Source: Bacteroidota bacterium
GTDB lineage: Bacteria > Bacteroidota > Bacteroidia > Bacteroidales > VadinHA17
Direction of reading: 5' to 3'
Assembly (NCBI GenBank): GCA_012729475.1
Contig: JAAYDB010000038.1
Location: 1 to 41,646 of the forward strand
DNA length: 41,646 nt
Shown: one piece after another, positions 1 through 8,333 of the stretch
Numbering within the stretch: position 1 is the stretch's first letter
Layout of the letters: every line of letters begins with the position of its first letter
Translations under genes and position numbers: made by a program
The notes under the pieces: generated by a model
Database searches by the model: none
Seen by the model: only the letters and a program-made list of their open reading frames with translations
What the model was told of the DNA's origin: nothing

Positions 1-363
1 AACGTGAAGATAGTTGACATTGAACATGTTGATCCTGCTGAGCTGGAGGATATGATAACAACTTCCAATGGTCTGCTTGTTGGTTCTCCGACTATAAACC
101 AGAATACCTTGTTGCCTGTGTATAAACTATTTTCTCTTATTAATCCGATACGCGATAAAGGGAAGCTGGCCGGAACTTTCGGTGCTTATGGATGGAGCGG
201 AGAAGCAGTAAAAATAATACGGGAAACACTTAGAAATCTCAAACTGGAGATATTTGAAGAGATGGCACAGTTTAAGTTCAGACCTTCAGGCCCCAAGGAA
301 GAGCCATTGCGAATATTTGGAAAGAAATTTGGCGAAAAATTCGCTGAAAAATTACAGGATTAA
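1..363 (+). CDS. Flavodiiron protein (FprA-like), C-terminal flavodoxin domain, 5'-truncated
   Basis: This is the last 120 codons of a gene whose start lies left of the window, since the reading frame is open to base 1. The segment LLVGSPTINQNTLLP, followed by GKLAGTFGAYGWSGEA, is the FMN-binding loop region typical of the flavodoxin domain of A-type flavoproteins. In that family a metallo-beta-lactamase-like diiron domain precedes it and would be off the window. These cytoplasmic enzymes reduce O2 to water or NO to N2O with electrons from rubredoxin or a similar carrier, protecting anaerobes. The C-terminus ends in a lysine- and phenylalanine-rich helix. The gene is followed by a hairpin at about 428-454 and converges on the small heat-shock gene. 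A stand-alone flavodoxin-like protein cannot be excluded without the upstream sequence. Confidence 0.8.
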   Translation, partial: NVKIVDIEHVDPAELEDMITTSNGLLVGSPTINQNTLLPVYKLFSLINPIRDKGKLAGTFGAYGWSGEAVKIIRETLRNLKLEIFEEMAQFKFRPSGPKEEPLRIFGKKFGEKFAEKLQD

Positions 364-427
364 AAAATGACTCTCATAATTATTGGAGAAGAAATCACGA
401 ATAATACTGACATTGATCAAGAAAAGA

Positions 428-454
428 ACAGGGCCCCTGAAAGAGGTGCCCTGT
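428..454. terminator. Bidirectional hairpin terminator between convergent genes
   Basis: ACAGGGC at 428-434 pairs with GCCCTGT at 448-454. Further CCT/AGG pairing lies inside, with a GAAAG loop and one mismatch. Read on the minus strand, a pyrimidine-rich TTCTTTTC tract follows, which suits the end of the heat-shock gene. The hairpin sits between two converging genes, so it may serve both. Confidence 0.6.
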
Positions 455-474
455 GAATTTGTGATTTCAGATTA

Positions 475-900
475 TTATGAGATTTTAATCTGTTTACTGA
501 TCTTATTTTTCTCTTCTTCAACTTTCGGGAGTTCCACAGTCAGTATGCCATCCTTGCAGGAAGCTCCTATTTTGTCTTTGTTTACATTCTCAGGAATATA
601 GAAACTCCTGCAGAATGAAGAGTAGTTGAATTCTTTTCTCTGATATCCTTCATTCTCTTCATTTATCTCTTTTTTCGATTCTGAAGAAATAGTCAGAACA
701 TCTTCGTTAACATCAATTTTTAGATCTTTCTTCTCTATACCCGGAACAGCCAGTTCGAGAGTGAAATTCTTTTCGTTCTCTTTTATATTTACTGCTGGCA
801 TTGAGTTAGAACGGCTGGCCGGTACAGTGGTAAAGAAATCATCGTCGAACAGGTTCGACAACAATGGGCTGAAAGTTCTTCTTGTGATAGTTGGAAACAT
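475..900 (-). CDS. Small heat-shock protein, Hsp20/alpha-crystallin family
   Basis: The product is a 141-residue cytoplasmic ATP-independent holdase that binds unfolding proteins. The alpha-crystallin domain fills the C-terminal two thirds: AVNIKENEKNFTLELAVPG opens it, and GILTVELPK followed by an I-x-I-like tail (KQIKIS) closes it. The N-terminal part with FDDDFF is typical of bacterial Hsp20s. I chose the ATG at 898-900 because a GGAGGA motif lies about six bases upstream. An in-frame ATG at 913-915 would add five residues and would overlap that motif. No TAnnTTTG box was found immediately upstream, so the promoter is unclear. Confidence 0.9.
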   Translation of the reverse strand: MFPTITRRTFSPLLSNLFDDDFFTTVPASRSNSMPAVNIKENEKNFTLELAVPGIEKKDLKIDVNEDVLTISSESKKEINEENEGYQRKEFNYSSFCRSFYIPENVNKDKIGASCKDGILTVELPKVEEEKNKISKQIKIS

Positions 901-1020
901 AGCTTTGTCCTCCATATTTTAAGTTATACTTTTTTATAATTACAATTTCAAGTTTTGTTCCAAAACCAAAAAACTGACTATATGGCATGCATTTTATTGA
1001 TTAGCGGCCAGAATGACATG

Positions 1021-1052
1021 TTGTGAAAATCAAAAAAAATAAGTTAGGTTTG
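1021..1052 (+). promoter_or_regulatory. Bacteroidota-type promoter for the AI-2E family gene
   Basis: TAGGTTTG at 1045-1052 matches the -7 consensus TAnnTTTG used by the Bacteroidota primary sigma factor. A TTG lies 21 bases upstream at 1021-1023 as a possible -33 element. The gene starts 20 bases downstream of the -7 box. Confidence 0.55.
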
Positions 1053-1072
1053 TATTAAGGAAAAGCAGAGAT

Positions 1073-2287
1073 ATGAAAGCAACTTTCAGGAACATATTAA
1101 TCTTTTTGGGCATTGTAATACTGCTTTCCCTTGCCTGGTATTTCAGAAATATAGTGGTTTACATACTGGTTGCAGGTATTCTTTCAATAATTGGAAGACC
1201 TCTTGTTGATCTTTTTTCCAGAATAAGGATAAAGAAATGGACATTTCCCTTACCGCTGAGTGCTTTGTTGACCCTGATAATTCTGTGGGGAGTAATCTTA
1301 TTGTTCTTTGCTATTTTCATTCCTCTCATCAGCAGGCAGATAACATATTTCTCAACTATTGACAGTTCCAAAGTAGTTCAGCTGATTGAAGAGCCCATAG
1401 CCCGGATTGAGAGTGTGTTGAGGGCATTGAACAGTGATTTGTCAGCGGAGATGTCCTTAAAAGACTATTTCAGTGAAAAAGTAGCTGAAGTGCTCAATAT
1501 AGAGGTGGTTCAGAATGTTGTAAGTTCAACGATAGGTATTCTGGGTAATATACTTGTAGCTGTTTTCTCTATATCTTTTATTACCTTTTTCTTTTTAAAA
1601 GACCAGCATCTTTTTTTCGAATCCATCCTGATGTGGGTTCCTGATAAGTATACTGATAATTTTTCAAGAGCTCTGTATTCAATTAAAAATTTACTTACCA
1701 GATATTTTATAGGGATACTGATCCAGAGTACTTGTATAATGATCATGGTAGATCTGGGCATGACCATTGTAGGAATAGATTTCCAGCAGGCACTTATTAT
1801 GGGCTTGATAGTAGGTGTTCTTAATATCATTCCTTACGTAGGTCCATGGCTGGGGTTCCTCATTGCCGTTACCATGGGTGTGGCTTCCCATATAAATATG
1901 GATTTTCATACTGTTGTAATACCTCTTGTATATTATATGAGTATTGTGGTAGCTGTTGCTCAGTTCATTGATAATAATTTTCTTCAGCCTGTTATTTTTG
2001 CAAACAGTGTAAGAGCTCATCCTCTTGAGATATTTGTAGTTGTTCTGGCTTCAGGTTTTGCAGCAGGAATTCCCGGAATGATACTGGGTATCCCTGCCTA
2101 TACGGTTCTCAGGGTTTTTGGCAGGGAGTTCTTTTATAATTTCAAGGCTGTACAAAAAATCACTTCAGGATTGACTCCCGCAGATATTGGAACAACAATT
2201 ACTGCTTCAAATGAGGAAGAAGAGCTTTCGATGTTTAGTGAAGAAAACAAAAAGGAAGGACCTTTGACTTCAAAAAAGCGAAAATAA
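1073..2287 (+). CDS. AI-2E family transporter (YdiK/PerM-like membrane protein)
   Basis: This 404-residue inner-membrane protein has about eight hydrophobic segments, starting with two near residues 8-45 and one near 60-90. A soluble amphipathic region around 95-150 follows, then the conserved C-terminal membrane block with GLIVGVLNIIPYVGPWLG (about residues 246-263) and FLQPVIFANSVRAHPLEIF. That last pattern is diagnostic of the AI-2E exporter/PerM family. Members export autoinducer-2 or other small solutes, and some act in Na+/H+ exchange, so the substrate here is unknown. The last 45 residues are charged and cytoplasmic. A promoter box lies just upstream and the next gene converges on it, so it is probably monocistronic. 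Confidence 0.88.
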   Translation: MKATFRNILIFLGIVILLSLAWYFRNIVVYILVAGILSIIGRPLVDLFSRIRIKKWTFPLPLSALLTLIILWGVILLFFAIFIPLISRQITYFSTIDSSKVVQLIEEPIARIESVLRALNSDLSAEMSLKDYFSEKVAEVLNIEVVQNVVSSTIGILGNILVAVFSISFITFFFLKDQHLFFESILMWVPDKYTDNFSRALYSIKNLLTRYFIGILIQSTCIMIMVDLGMTIVGIDFQQALIMGLIVGVLNIIPYVGPWLGFLIAVTMGVASHINMDFHTVVIPLVYYMSIVVAVAQFIDNNFLQPVIFANSVRAHPLEIFVVVLASGFAAGIPGMILGIPAYTVLRVFGREFFYNFKAVQKITSGLTPADIGTTITASNEEEELSMFSEENKKEGPLTSKKRK

Positions 2288-2345
2288 TTTCTGGGATAAA
2301 GGGACAATAAAAACTTTTCAGGCAGGTTGCTTTGTCAGGGTTTTA

Positions 2346-3068
2346 TTATCTGAGTAGCAATGATAAAGCTGAAGAAAGCAGGTAGAAAGGTATGATGAGA
2401 GGGGCTGCCCCAATACCCAGGAACACGATGGAAGATAATATCAGGATAATAAGTAAATACCTTGCTTCATTTCCTTTTAATTTAAGATTGTTAGTTTTGA
2501 GTGATATTAACGGGATCCTGCTAATCATAAGCAGGGCAAGGATTACTGTAAGAATAATAAGGAAAATTGTTGATTCAGTAAGTTGTGTTAATAAGCTGAT
2601 ATCTGCATAATTTGTGGCAATGACCAGTGAAATTACCGCAAGTGCACTGGCAGGAGTGGGTAAGCCCCTGAAAGATCTGACCTGTGTATCGTCAATATTA
2701 AAAACAGCCAGTCGTAGTACAGCACACAGACACATAATAACAGGAGAAAGCAGTATAGCTGTTTCAGACGGGCTTATAGTGTTTTCAATAAAGGGGTAAC
2801 CAAATCCCATGGAATATCCAAGGAGCTGGTAAATAATTATTGCCGGAGCAACACCAAAGCTCACAGCATCGGCCAGGGAGTCCAGTTCTTTTCCAATGGG
2901 AGAATATGCCTGTAGCAATCTTGCCGAAAAGCCATCAAAAAAGTCGAATACCATTGCTATCAGGATGAGCCATGATGCTGTCAGTAATTGACCGTTAAAT
3001 GCAAAAATTATTGAAATAAAACCTGCTACCAGATTAAGGGATGTGATGATGTTTGGAATATGCTTCAT
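2346..3068 (-). CDS. pssA: CDP-diacylglycerol--serine O-phosphatidyltransferase
   Basis: The 240-residue membrane enzyme transfers phosphatidate from CDP-diacylglycerol to serine, making phosphatidylserine for phosphatidylethanolamine synthesis. The CDP-alcohol phosphotransferase motif DGx2ARx8Gx3Dx3D is complete: D45, G46, A49, R50, G59, D63 and D67. About seven or eight hydrophobic helices surround it. The N-terminus MKHIPNIITSLNLVAGF is typical of type II PssA. The motif alone is shared with phosphatidylglycerophosphate synthase, but the N-terminus and the layout of membrane segments favour PssA. A minus-strand promoter box lies 26 bases upstream, back to back with that of the HAD hydrolase gene. 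Confidence 0.9.
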   Translation of the reverse strand: MKHIPNIITSLNLVAGFISIIFAFNGQLLTASWLILIAMVFDFFDGFSARLLQAYSPIGKELDSLADAVSFGVAPAIIIYQLLGYSMGFGYPFIENTISPSETAILLSPVIMCLCAVLRLAVFNIDDTQVRSFRGLPTPASALAVISLVIATNYADISLLTQLTESTIFLIILTVILALLMISRIPLISLKTNNLKLKGNEARYLLIILILSSIVFLGIGAAPLIIPFYLLSSALSLLLR

Positions 3069-3093
3069 TTTGAGGGTATTATCAGAAGGATAG

Positions 3094-3140
3094 CAAAATT
3101 AAGATAAATTTCAGTAATAATATCAATTTGGTTAAATTTG
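3094..3140. promoter_or_regulatory. Divergent promoters for pssA (minus) and HAD hydrolase (plus)
   Basis: CAAAATTA at 3094-3101 reads TAATTTTG on the minus strand, a TAnnTTTG box 26 bases before pssA, with a possible -33 CAA/TTG at 3124-3126. TAAATTTG at 3133-3140 is the plus-strand box, 20 bases before the HAD gene. The two units therefore start from overlapping control regions within about 90 bases. Confidence 0.5.
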
Positions 3141-3160
3141 GCTCAATGTAATATGAACAG

Positions 3161-3613
3161 ATGAATGATTTAACGAATATAAAGATAGCGGTTGATTTCG
3201 ACGGCACTATTGTAGAACATATGTATCCTGAAATTGGGAAGGAGAAGTTGTTTGCATTTCAGACACTTAAAGAACTGGAGAAAAAAGGTGCAAAATTGAT
3301 TTTATGGACTTTCCGGGCTGGCAGAGAACTGGAGGAAGCAGTGGATTACTGCAGGAAAAACGGAATAGAATTTTATTCAGTGAACAGCAATTATCCCGAG
3401 GAGATCTTTGACGGAACAATAAGCCGTAAGATTGATGCGGATATCTATATTGACGATAAGAACCTGGGAGGTTTCCCGGGATGGAGCGAAACGTGGCAGA
3501 TTTTGTTCCCGTATGAAATACTACAGTTTGAAAATGAAAAACGTATTGCCGCTGCGCGAAGGAAAAAAATCAAGGATTTCTTTTTCGGTAAAAAGAAAAA
3601 AGATGATAAATAA
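3161..3613 (+). CDS. HAD-superfamily hydrolase, BT_0820-like
   Basis: This is a 150-residue cytoplasmic phosphatase-like protein. HAD motif I is DFDGT at residues 12-16, with D12 the expected nucleophile and D14 the general acid. Motif II lies in LILWTFR near residue 48 and the acidic motif IV is ADIYIDDKNLGG near residues 93-104. The fold is minimal, without a large cap domain, and resembles the small Bacteroides hydrolase BT_0820. The substrate is unknown. The tail is lysine-rich (KKKKDDK). The stop codon overlaps the start of the downstream glutaminyl cyclase by 11 bases, so the two are probably translationally coupled. Confidence 0.85.
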   Translation: MNDLTNIKIAVDFDGTIVEHMYPEIGKEKLFAFQTLKELEKKGAKLILWTFRAGRELEEAVDYCRKNGIEFYSVNSNYPEEIFDGTISRKIDADIYIDDKNLGGFPGWSETWQILFPYEILQFENEKRIAAARRKKIKDFFFGKKKKDDK

Positions 3614-4721
3614 TTACCCTAAATATATGCTTGCTATGATTACAGCATTATTGATATGCTGGTCAATTTCCTGTTCAGGACGATCTGAAAAGAAAGATAT
3701 TAGAGCAGACGAAACACTTCCTGAATCAGTTTCGGAAGTGTTTGTAAAACTGATAGACATTGTTACTCCGGAGGATAATTCAGAATACATTACCGGCGAA
3801 GGAATAAAAGTAAAGATAGAGTCTGTCAGGAGAGAAGAGAGGATTGATTCTGTAACGGTATTCTACGATGGTATAAGACTTATTTCACTTACAGAATCTC
3901 CGTGGGAGTACAACATTCCATCGGATATTATCTCGGCAACAGGCAGGAAATCACTTAAGGCTACTGCCTACAGTAATGGAAAAGCAAGAACAACCATAAC
4001 CCGTTTCGTGAAAGTTAAATCCGATATTGAGCCCGAACGCTACAGTTACAGGGTTGTTAATTCTTATCCTCATGACAGGGAGGCGTTTACCCAGGGCTTG
4101 TTTTATGATAACGGCCTGCTGTATGAGGGGACAGGTGAGACTAATTCCAGTCTGAGAGAGGTTGAACTGACTACAGGGAAGGTGATTCGGCAGGTTAATC
4201 TGGACCCTTCACTCTTTGGAGAAGGTATTACATTGTATAAAGAAAAAATTTTCCAGATAACATGGACCTCAATGGTGGGATTTGTATATGACCTGCAGAC
4301 ATTCAGGCAGCTGAATAAAATATATTACCAGACCCAGGGTTGGGGATTAACTACTATTGATGACAGGATAGTGATGAGTGACGGCACAAATGTCTTGTAT
4401 TTTATTGAACCCGAAATGTTTACAGTAGTGTCACGTATCGAGGTATACGATAATAAGGGAGAGGTGGACCAGCTAAATGAGCTTGAATATATTGACGGTG
4501 AAATATGGGCGAATATATGGAATACTGATCTGATTGCACGTATTGATCCGGGTTCAGGAAAAGTTCTGGCTTATATTGACCTGAGTGGTATACTGAAAGA
4601 TCCTGTTGTAAACACAAATGAGGATGTTCTGAATGGCATAGCATGGGATAAAGATAACGGAAGAATTTTTGTTACCGGGAAGAACTGGCCCAGGTTATTC
4701 GAAATAAGACTGGTCAGATAA
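3603..4721 (+). CDS. Glutaminyl-peptide cyclotransferase, lipoprotein (plant/bacterial-type QC)
   Basis: The 372-residue product begins MINNYPKYML, followed by a hydrophobic stretch and a lipobox-like SISC with Cys24, so it is probably a lipidated envelope protein. An Ig-like segment (about residues 45-135) precedes the cyclase domain, which starts near YSYRVVNSYPHDREAFTQG. That signature, with LLYEGTGE and the later ANIWNTDLIARIDP and NGIAWD blades, marks the five-bladed propeller glutaminyl cyclase family (EC 2.3.2.5). It converts N-terminal Gln of exported peptides to pyroglutamate. The start at 3603 is preferred over longer in-frame options because it places the signal sequence at the N-terminus. 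It overlaps the HAD gene by 11 bases and its 3' end overlaps the convergent lipid kinase by 8. Confidence 0.85.
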   Translation: MINNYPKYMLAMITALLICWSISCSGRSEKKDIRADETLPESVSEVFVKLIDIVTPEDNSEYITGEGIKVKIESVRREERIDSVTVFYDGIRLISLTESPWEYNIPSDIISATGRKSLKATAYSNGKARTTITRFVKVKSDIEPERYSYRVVNSYPHDREAFTQGLFYDNGLLYEGTGETNSSLREVELTTGKVIRQVNLDPSLFGEGITLYKEKIFQITWTSMVGFVYDLQTFRQLNKIYYQTQGWGLTTIDDRIVMSDGTNVLYFIEPEMFTVVSRIEVYDNKGEVDQLNELEYIDGEIWANIWNTDLIARIDPGSGKVLAYIDLSGILKDPVVNTNEDVLNGIAWDKDNGRIFVTGKNWPRLFEIRLVR

Positions 4722-5664
4722 TTTTTTCACCATAGACTACATTTACTGCTCCGGGAATAATACTGACTTCGACAGGAGTATGGCCAAGTGATTCTCCATC
4801 AGCTTCCGCATAAAGCAATGATTCTGATTGAACACGAATATTTTTTGCACGGAAACCGTCAATTTTAGGATGACTAAGTATTGTGCCGTCGTACAGTATT
4901 TTAAGGCTCTTTAGGATTTCTATCCTCCCCATTTCACGAATAACAGTGATGTCCAGAAGGCCGTCATCGGGAAGGGCTTCCGGTGTCTGTCTCATCCCAC
5001 CGCCACAGTATCTGCCGTTACCAATATTAATTGAAAAAATTTTGCCTGAATATGGTTTATCATCAATGACAATTTCTGTTTTTGTATTCCTGAACATTAC
5101 CAGACTGCTCAGCAGATTAAGTAAATAAATAGCCTGACTGCTCCTTCCTTTTTCTTTCTGTCTGTTTGTTTTTTTTACTACAAGAGCTTCATATCCAAGT
5201 CCTGCAATATTAATGAAATATCTTTTCTCCTGCTTATCTCCATCATGATATTTAATTATTCCTATATCGTGAAGGACCAATTTATTTTCTTTTATCACAT
5301 CAACGGCTCCTTCATAAATTAGAGGGATACTAAACATTTTGCCCCAGTCGTTACCTGTTCCGACAGGTATCATTCCTACTGAGACCTGGCGGGGAGAGCA
5401 TTCTCCCTGTGTGAAGATCCCGTTAATAACCTCATGCAAAGTGCCGTCACCTCCTACTGCAATGATCTTCCTGTAACCTTTTATCACAGCTTCTCTTGCA
5501 AACTCAATGGCCTGATTTTTCTTTTCTGTGAATTTTACTGTTATGGGTATGGATCTTTTTTTGAAAAGATCAGCTATTCTGTACCAGTCTTTTTTACCTT
5601 TACCTTCACCTGCGTTGGGGTTTACTATTGTGTACCAATAGTGGCTCATTTCATCCGTTGACAT
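4714..5664 (-). CDS. Diacylglycerol kinase-family lipid kinase (YegS/BmrU-like)
   Basis: This 316-residue protein has the diacylglycerol kinase catalytic domain at its N-terminus: IVNPNAGEG near residues 13-21, GGDGTLHEVINGI from residue 71, and PVGTGNDWGKMF further on. The second domain holds GNGRYCGGGMRQTPEALPDDGLLD, then the C-terminal ADGESLGHTPVEV strand. Enzymes of this family phosphorylate diacylglycerol or related lipids at the inner membrane surface. The exact substrate cannot be told from sequence, and a sphingoid base is a possibility in this phylum. A second in-frame ATG at 5649 would drop five residues. The 3' end overlaps the opposing cyclase gene by 8 bases. Confidence 0.87.
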   Translation of the reverse strand: MSTDEMSHYWYTIVNPNAGEGKGKKDWYRIADLFKKRSIPITVKFTEKKNQAIEFAREAVIKGYRKIIAVGGDGTLHEVINGIFTQGECSPRQVSVGMIPVGTGNDWGKMFSIPLIYEGAVDVIKENKLVLHDIGIIKYHDGDKQEKRYFINIAGLGYEALVVKKTNRQKEKGRSSQAIYLLNLLSSLVMFRNTKTEIVIDDKPYSGKIFSINIGNGRYCGGGMRQTPEALPDDGLLDITVIREMGRIEILKSLKILYDGTILSHPKIDGFRAKNIRVQSESLLYAEADGESLGHTPVEVSIIPGAVNVVYGEKII

Positions 5665-5762
5665 GTCATGACATATTTTTTCGGATTATAAAGATGTAAA
5701 TAATTAATGTAAACAAAAGCCTTCCAGGGCTTTTCAAGTAATTGAAAAAAAGTTATTAACCA

Positions 5763-5927
5763 AAGCGCAAAATGTCCCATAAGGCTCATTTAATGAACGA
5801 TATACAGACAAAAAGCAGTAAAATTATTGTTAATAAGATGTTAATAAGCCCGGAATAATTGTTTACAATTACATCTTTCTGTTTCCCGCGCCATGGTAGT
5901 ATAATTGGTAAATTTGAAGCGCAAAAT
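5763..5927 (+). promoter_or_regulatory. parA upstream region: -7 box and an 11-bp direct repeat
   Basis: The 282-base gap before parA holds TAAATTTG at 5909-5916, a TAnnTTTG promoter box 30 bases before the ATG. AAGCGCAAAAT occurs twice, at 5763-5773 and 5917-5927; the second copy directly abuts the box. A repeat so placed could be an operator, but that is inference. No canonical parS palindrome was seen here. Confidence 0.4.
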
Positions 5928-5946
5928 AATATAAAAGAGGATTTAA

Positions 5947-6729
5947 ATGGCAAGAATAATATCGATAACTAATCAAAAGGGTGGTGTCGGGAAAACGACC
6001 ACTGCTATCAATCTGGCAGCCAGTCTGGCAGCTCTTGAGAAAAAGGTTCTGATCATTGATGCGGATCCTCAGGCCAATGCCACTTCCGGTATTGGGATTG
6101 ATTCGAGGCAGCTAAAGAGTACTATATATGATTGTCTTATTGATGGGAAGGATCCTGAAGAAACGATAATCGGTTGTGAAGTGGAAAACCTTTCACTGAT
6201 ACCATCCAATATTGATCTTGTCGGGGCTGAAATAGAAATGCTTGAGAGACCGGAAAGAGAAAAGATTTTAAAGAATATAATTACGTCATTAAAAAATGAA
6301 TATGACTACATTCTGATAGATTGTTCTCCTTCTCTCGGACTTCTTACTGTGAACGCTCTTACTGCCTCCAATTCAGTTATTATACCTGTACAGTGTGAGT
6401 ATTTTGCTCTTGAGGGACTGGGAAAACTGCTGAATACAATAAAGATTATTCAGTCTAATCTGAATCCTGATCTCGAAATAGAAGGCTTCCTTCTTACGAT
6501 GTACGATTCTCGACTGAGATTATCAAATCAGGTTGCAGAGGAGGTGAATAAGCATTTCCAGCAAATGGTTTTTAAAACAATTATACAGCGAAATGTAAAA
6601 CTCTCAGAAGCTCCAAGTTTTGGTCAGCCGGCTATTCTGTATGATGCTGATTCAAGAGGAACGGTCAACTATCTTAATCTGGCCCGGGAGTTGATAGAGA
6701 AAGCGGAAGCGAAAGTTAACGAGGTTTAA
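5947..6729 (+). CDS. parA: Chromosome-partitioning ATPase ParA/Soj
   Basis: The 260-residue ParA-type ATPase has the deviant Walker A KGGVGKTT at residues 11-18, the A' motif YILIDCSPSLGLLTVNAL, and the DADPQANATSG motif after the first strand. It binds nucleoid DNA non-specifically and forms the gradient that moves ParB-parS complexes and origins apart. The short N-terminus, with no helix-turn-helix, marks the chromosomal Soj type rather than plasmid ParA such as P1. Ten bases separate it from parB, so the two are an operon. The neighbouring DUF5683 and transglycosylase genes fit a chromosomal Bacteroidota location. Confidence 0.95.
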   Translation: MARIISITNQKGGVGKTTTAINLAASLAALEKKVLIIDADPQANATSGIGIDSRQLKSTIYDCLIDGKDPEETIIGCEVENLSLIPSNIDLVGAEIEMLERPEREKILKNIITSLKNEYDYILIDCSPSLGLLTVNALTASNSVIIPVQCEYFALEGLGKLLNTIKIIQSNLNPDLEIEGFLLTMYDSRLRLSNQVAEEVNKHFQQMVFKTIIQRNVKLSEAPSFGQPAILYDADSRGTVNYLNLARELIEKAEAKVNEV

Positions 6730-6739
6730 TATAGAGCAT

Positions 6740-7627
6740 ATGGCAAAGAAAAATGCATTGGGAAGAGGGTTGGGTGCTTTAATAGAAGGTGTGGAAAAAG
6801 AAATACTCGAAAAGAAAGTCGAAGCAAACAAGGATATTTCTGTCGATTCTATTGATGCGAATCCTTTTCAACCAAGAACAAGTTTTGATGAACAATCTCT
6901 GGAAGAACTGGCTTCATCAATAAAGAAGATTGGGATAATACAGCCACTGACGGTAAGAGAGGCAGGGGATGGACGATATCAGCTCATTGCCGGAGAAAGA
7001 CGTCTTAGAGCTGCCAGGCTTGCAGGACTAACGCATGTGCCGGCATACGTACGGACCGCAGATGATCAGGCTATGCTGGAACTGGCTCTTGTAGAAAATA
7101 TACAGAGAGAAGACCTTGACGCTATTGAAGTTGCAATATCCTTTCAGAGACTTACAGATGAATGTAAACTCACTCAGGAAGAACTGAGTGAAAGAGTAGG
7201 AAAACAAAGATCTACAGTGGCCAACTACCTTCGTCTGCTTAAACTCCCCGCTGAAATACAGCTTGGTATAAGAAACAGGCAACTGTCAATGGGACACGCC
7301 CGTACTCTTATAAACATTGAAGATCCTAAAAGCCAGATAAATGTATACTATAAAATAGTAGATGGTGATCTGTCAGTCAGACAGGCAGAAAAACTGGTAA
7401 GGGATCTGCAGGCGGATAAAACACGCGATCCGGAGAAACAGGAAAGAAAAATGAAACTTAACGATGATTTTGTGCAATTGAAAAATCATCTTAATCAAAT
7501 ATTTTCCGCAAATGTTAATTTCAGAATAAATGAACAGGGGAAGGGGAAAATTGTTATACCCTTTGAAAACCCTGAAGAGATGGAACGTATTTTGGGAATA
7601 TTTGACCGTCTCAACTCCTTAAAATAA
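6740..7627 (+). CDS. parB: Chromosome-partitioning protein ParB/Spo0J
   Basis: This 295-residue protein opens with the ParB-typical ALGRGLGALI, which stimulates ParA. The ParB/Srx CTPase domain follows, with ANPFQPRTSFDEQSLEELA, LIAGERRLRAARLAG and ALVENIQREDLDAIE. The central helix-turn-helix (LTQEELSERVGKQRSTVANYLRLLKLP) reads parS. The C-terminal dimerisation domain ends near NSLK. It loads onto parS as a CTP-dependent sliding clamp. It lies 10 bases after parA and 56 bases before DUF5683. The gap to DUF5683 holds TATCTTTG at 7629-7636, which may be a second promoter. Confidence 0.95.
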   Translation: MAKKNALGRGLGALIEGVEKEILEKKVEANKDISVDSIDANPFQPRTSFDEQSLEELASSIKKIGIIQPLTVREAGDGRYQLIAGERRLRAARLAGLTHVPAYVRTADDQAMLELALVENIQREDLDAIEVAISFQRLTDECKLTQEELSERVGKQRSTVANYLRLLKLPAEIQLGIRNRQLSMGHARTLINIEDPKSQINVYYKIVDGDLSVRQAEKLVRDLQADKTRDPEKQERKMKLNDDFVQLKNHLNQIFSANVNFRINEQGKGKIVIPFENPEEMERILGIFDRLNSLK

Positions 7628-7683
7628 TTATCTTTGTCGCGCCGTTATACTGTTACCGTATACTTTACCGGTATTGATATATT

Positions 7684-8319
7684 TTGAAGGCGTACAAAAA
7701 AATATTACTTCTTCTATTAATCTTCCTGTGTTGTTGGTATTCAGACATAAATGCCCAGGATACACTTTCTGTTGCTGATAACGGGAGTCGTATTAACAAA
7801 GCCGACCCACTCAAAGCCACGATGCTGGCAGTCGCTTTTCCCGGCCTCGGCCAAATCTATAACAGGAAATACTGGAAGGTGCCTCTTGTATACGCAGGCT
7901 TTGGAGGGGTTATTTATTCAATACACTATAATACATCAAATTACAATACTTATCTCAAAGCTTATCAGGATTTTACAGATAAAATACCTGAAACGGCTTC
8001 CTATCTTGATCTGATTAAAAATGCCGACCCTGCCACTTACGATCCCGTCCTCTATCCTGACAGCTATAACCCTTCAAATGAAGAATGGTATAAAGAAAGA
8101 ATGTTAAGAGGGGTGGATTATTATAAAAAATACCGTGATCTTTCGTATATTGGCATTGCAGCCTGGTTCCTGATCACGGTGCTCGATGCAAATGTGGATG
8201 CCAGCCTGTCAGGCTTCGATGTAAGTGATAATCTGGGATTAAATATTATTCCTTTATCGATGCCTTTATACGGACAGTCATTGCCGGTACTGAATTTGAG
8301 TATGAAATATAAATTTTGA
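7684..8319 (+). CDS. DUF5683 envelope protein downstream of parB
   Basis: The 211-residue protein starts at a TTG, which gives the signal-like N-terminus KAYKKILLLLLIFLCCW and then an Ala-Gln junction (INAQ). No ATG exists before the conserved core. The core PLKATMLAVAFPGLGQIYNRKYWKVPLVYAG is the hallmark of DUF5683, and a second hydrophobic helix is at IGIAAWFLITVLDANVDA. The protein is probably anchored in the inner membrane or periplasm. Function is unknown. It is commonly found next to parB in Bacteroidota, and here also next to a transglycosylase. A TATCTTTG box at 7629-7636 may allow expression apart from parAB. Confidence 0.8.
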   Translation: MKAYKKILLLLLIFLCCWYSDINAQDTLSVADNGSRINKADPLKATMLAVAFPGLGQIYNRKYWKVPLVYAGFGGVIYSIHYNTSNYNTYLKAYQDFTDKIPETASYLDLIKNADPATYDPVLYPDSYNPSNEEWYKERMLRGVDYYKKYRDLSYIGIAAWFLITVLDANVDASLSGFDVSDNLGLNIIPLSMPLYGQSLPVLNLSMKYKF

Positions 8320-8333
8320 TTAACTACTTATTA

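Noticed and set aside
3432-3602. N-terminal extension of the glutaminyl cyclase
   Set aside because: The extra 57 codons lie inside the HAD gene in another frame and would bury the lipoprotein signal sequence.
5891-5925. tRNA-like string GGTAGTATAATTGGTA near the parA promoter
   Set aside because: It resembles a D-arm, but there is no anticodon stem, T-arm (GGTTCGA) or matching acceptor stem around it, and a promoter box overlaps it.
5947-7627. parAB as a sign of a plasmid or integrated element
   Set aside because: ParA is the short Soj type and ParB the chromosomal Spo0J type; the neighbours are housekeeping genes with the same codon style, and no replication or mobility gene is present.
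7751-8014. Second plus-strand frame inside DUF5683
   Set aside because: It is out of frame with a conserved gene and its composition is not protein-like.
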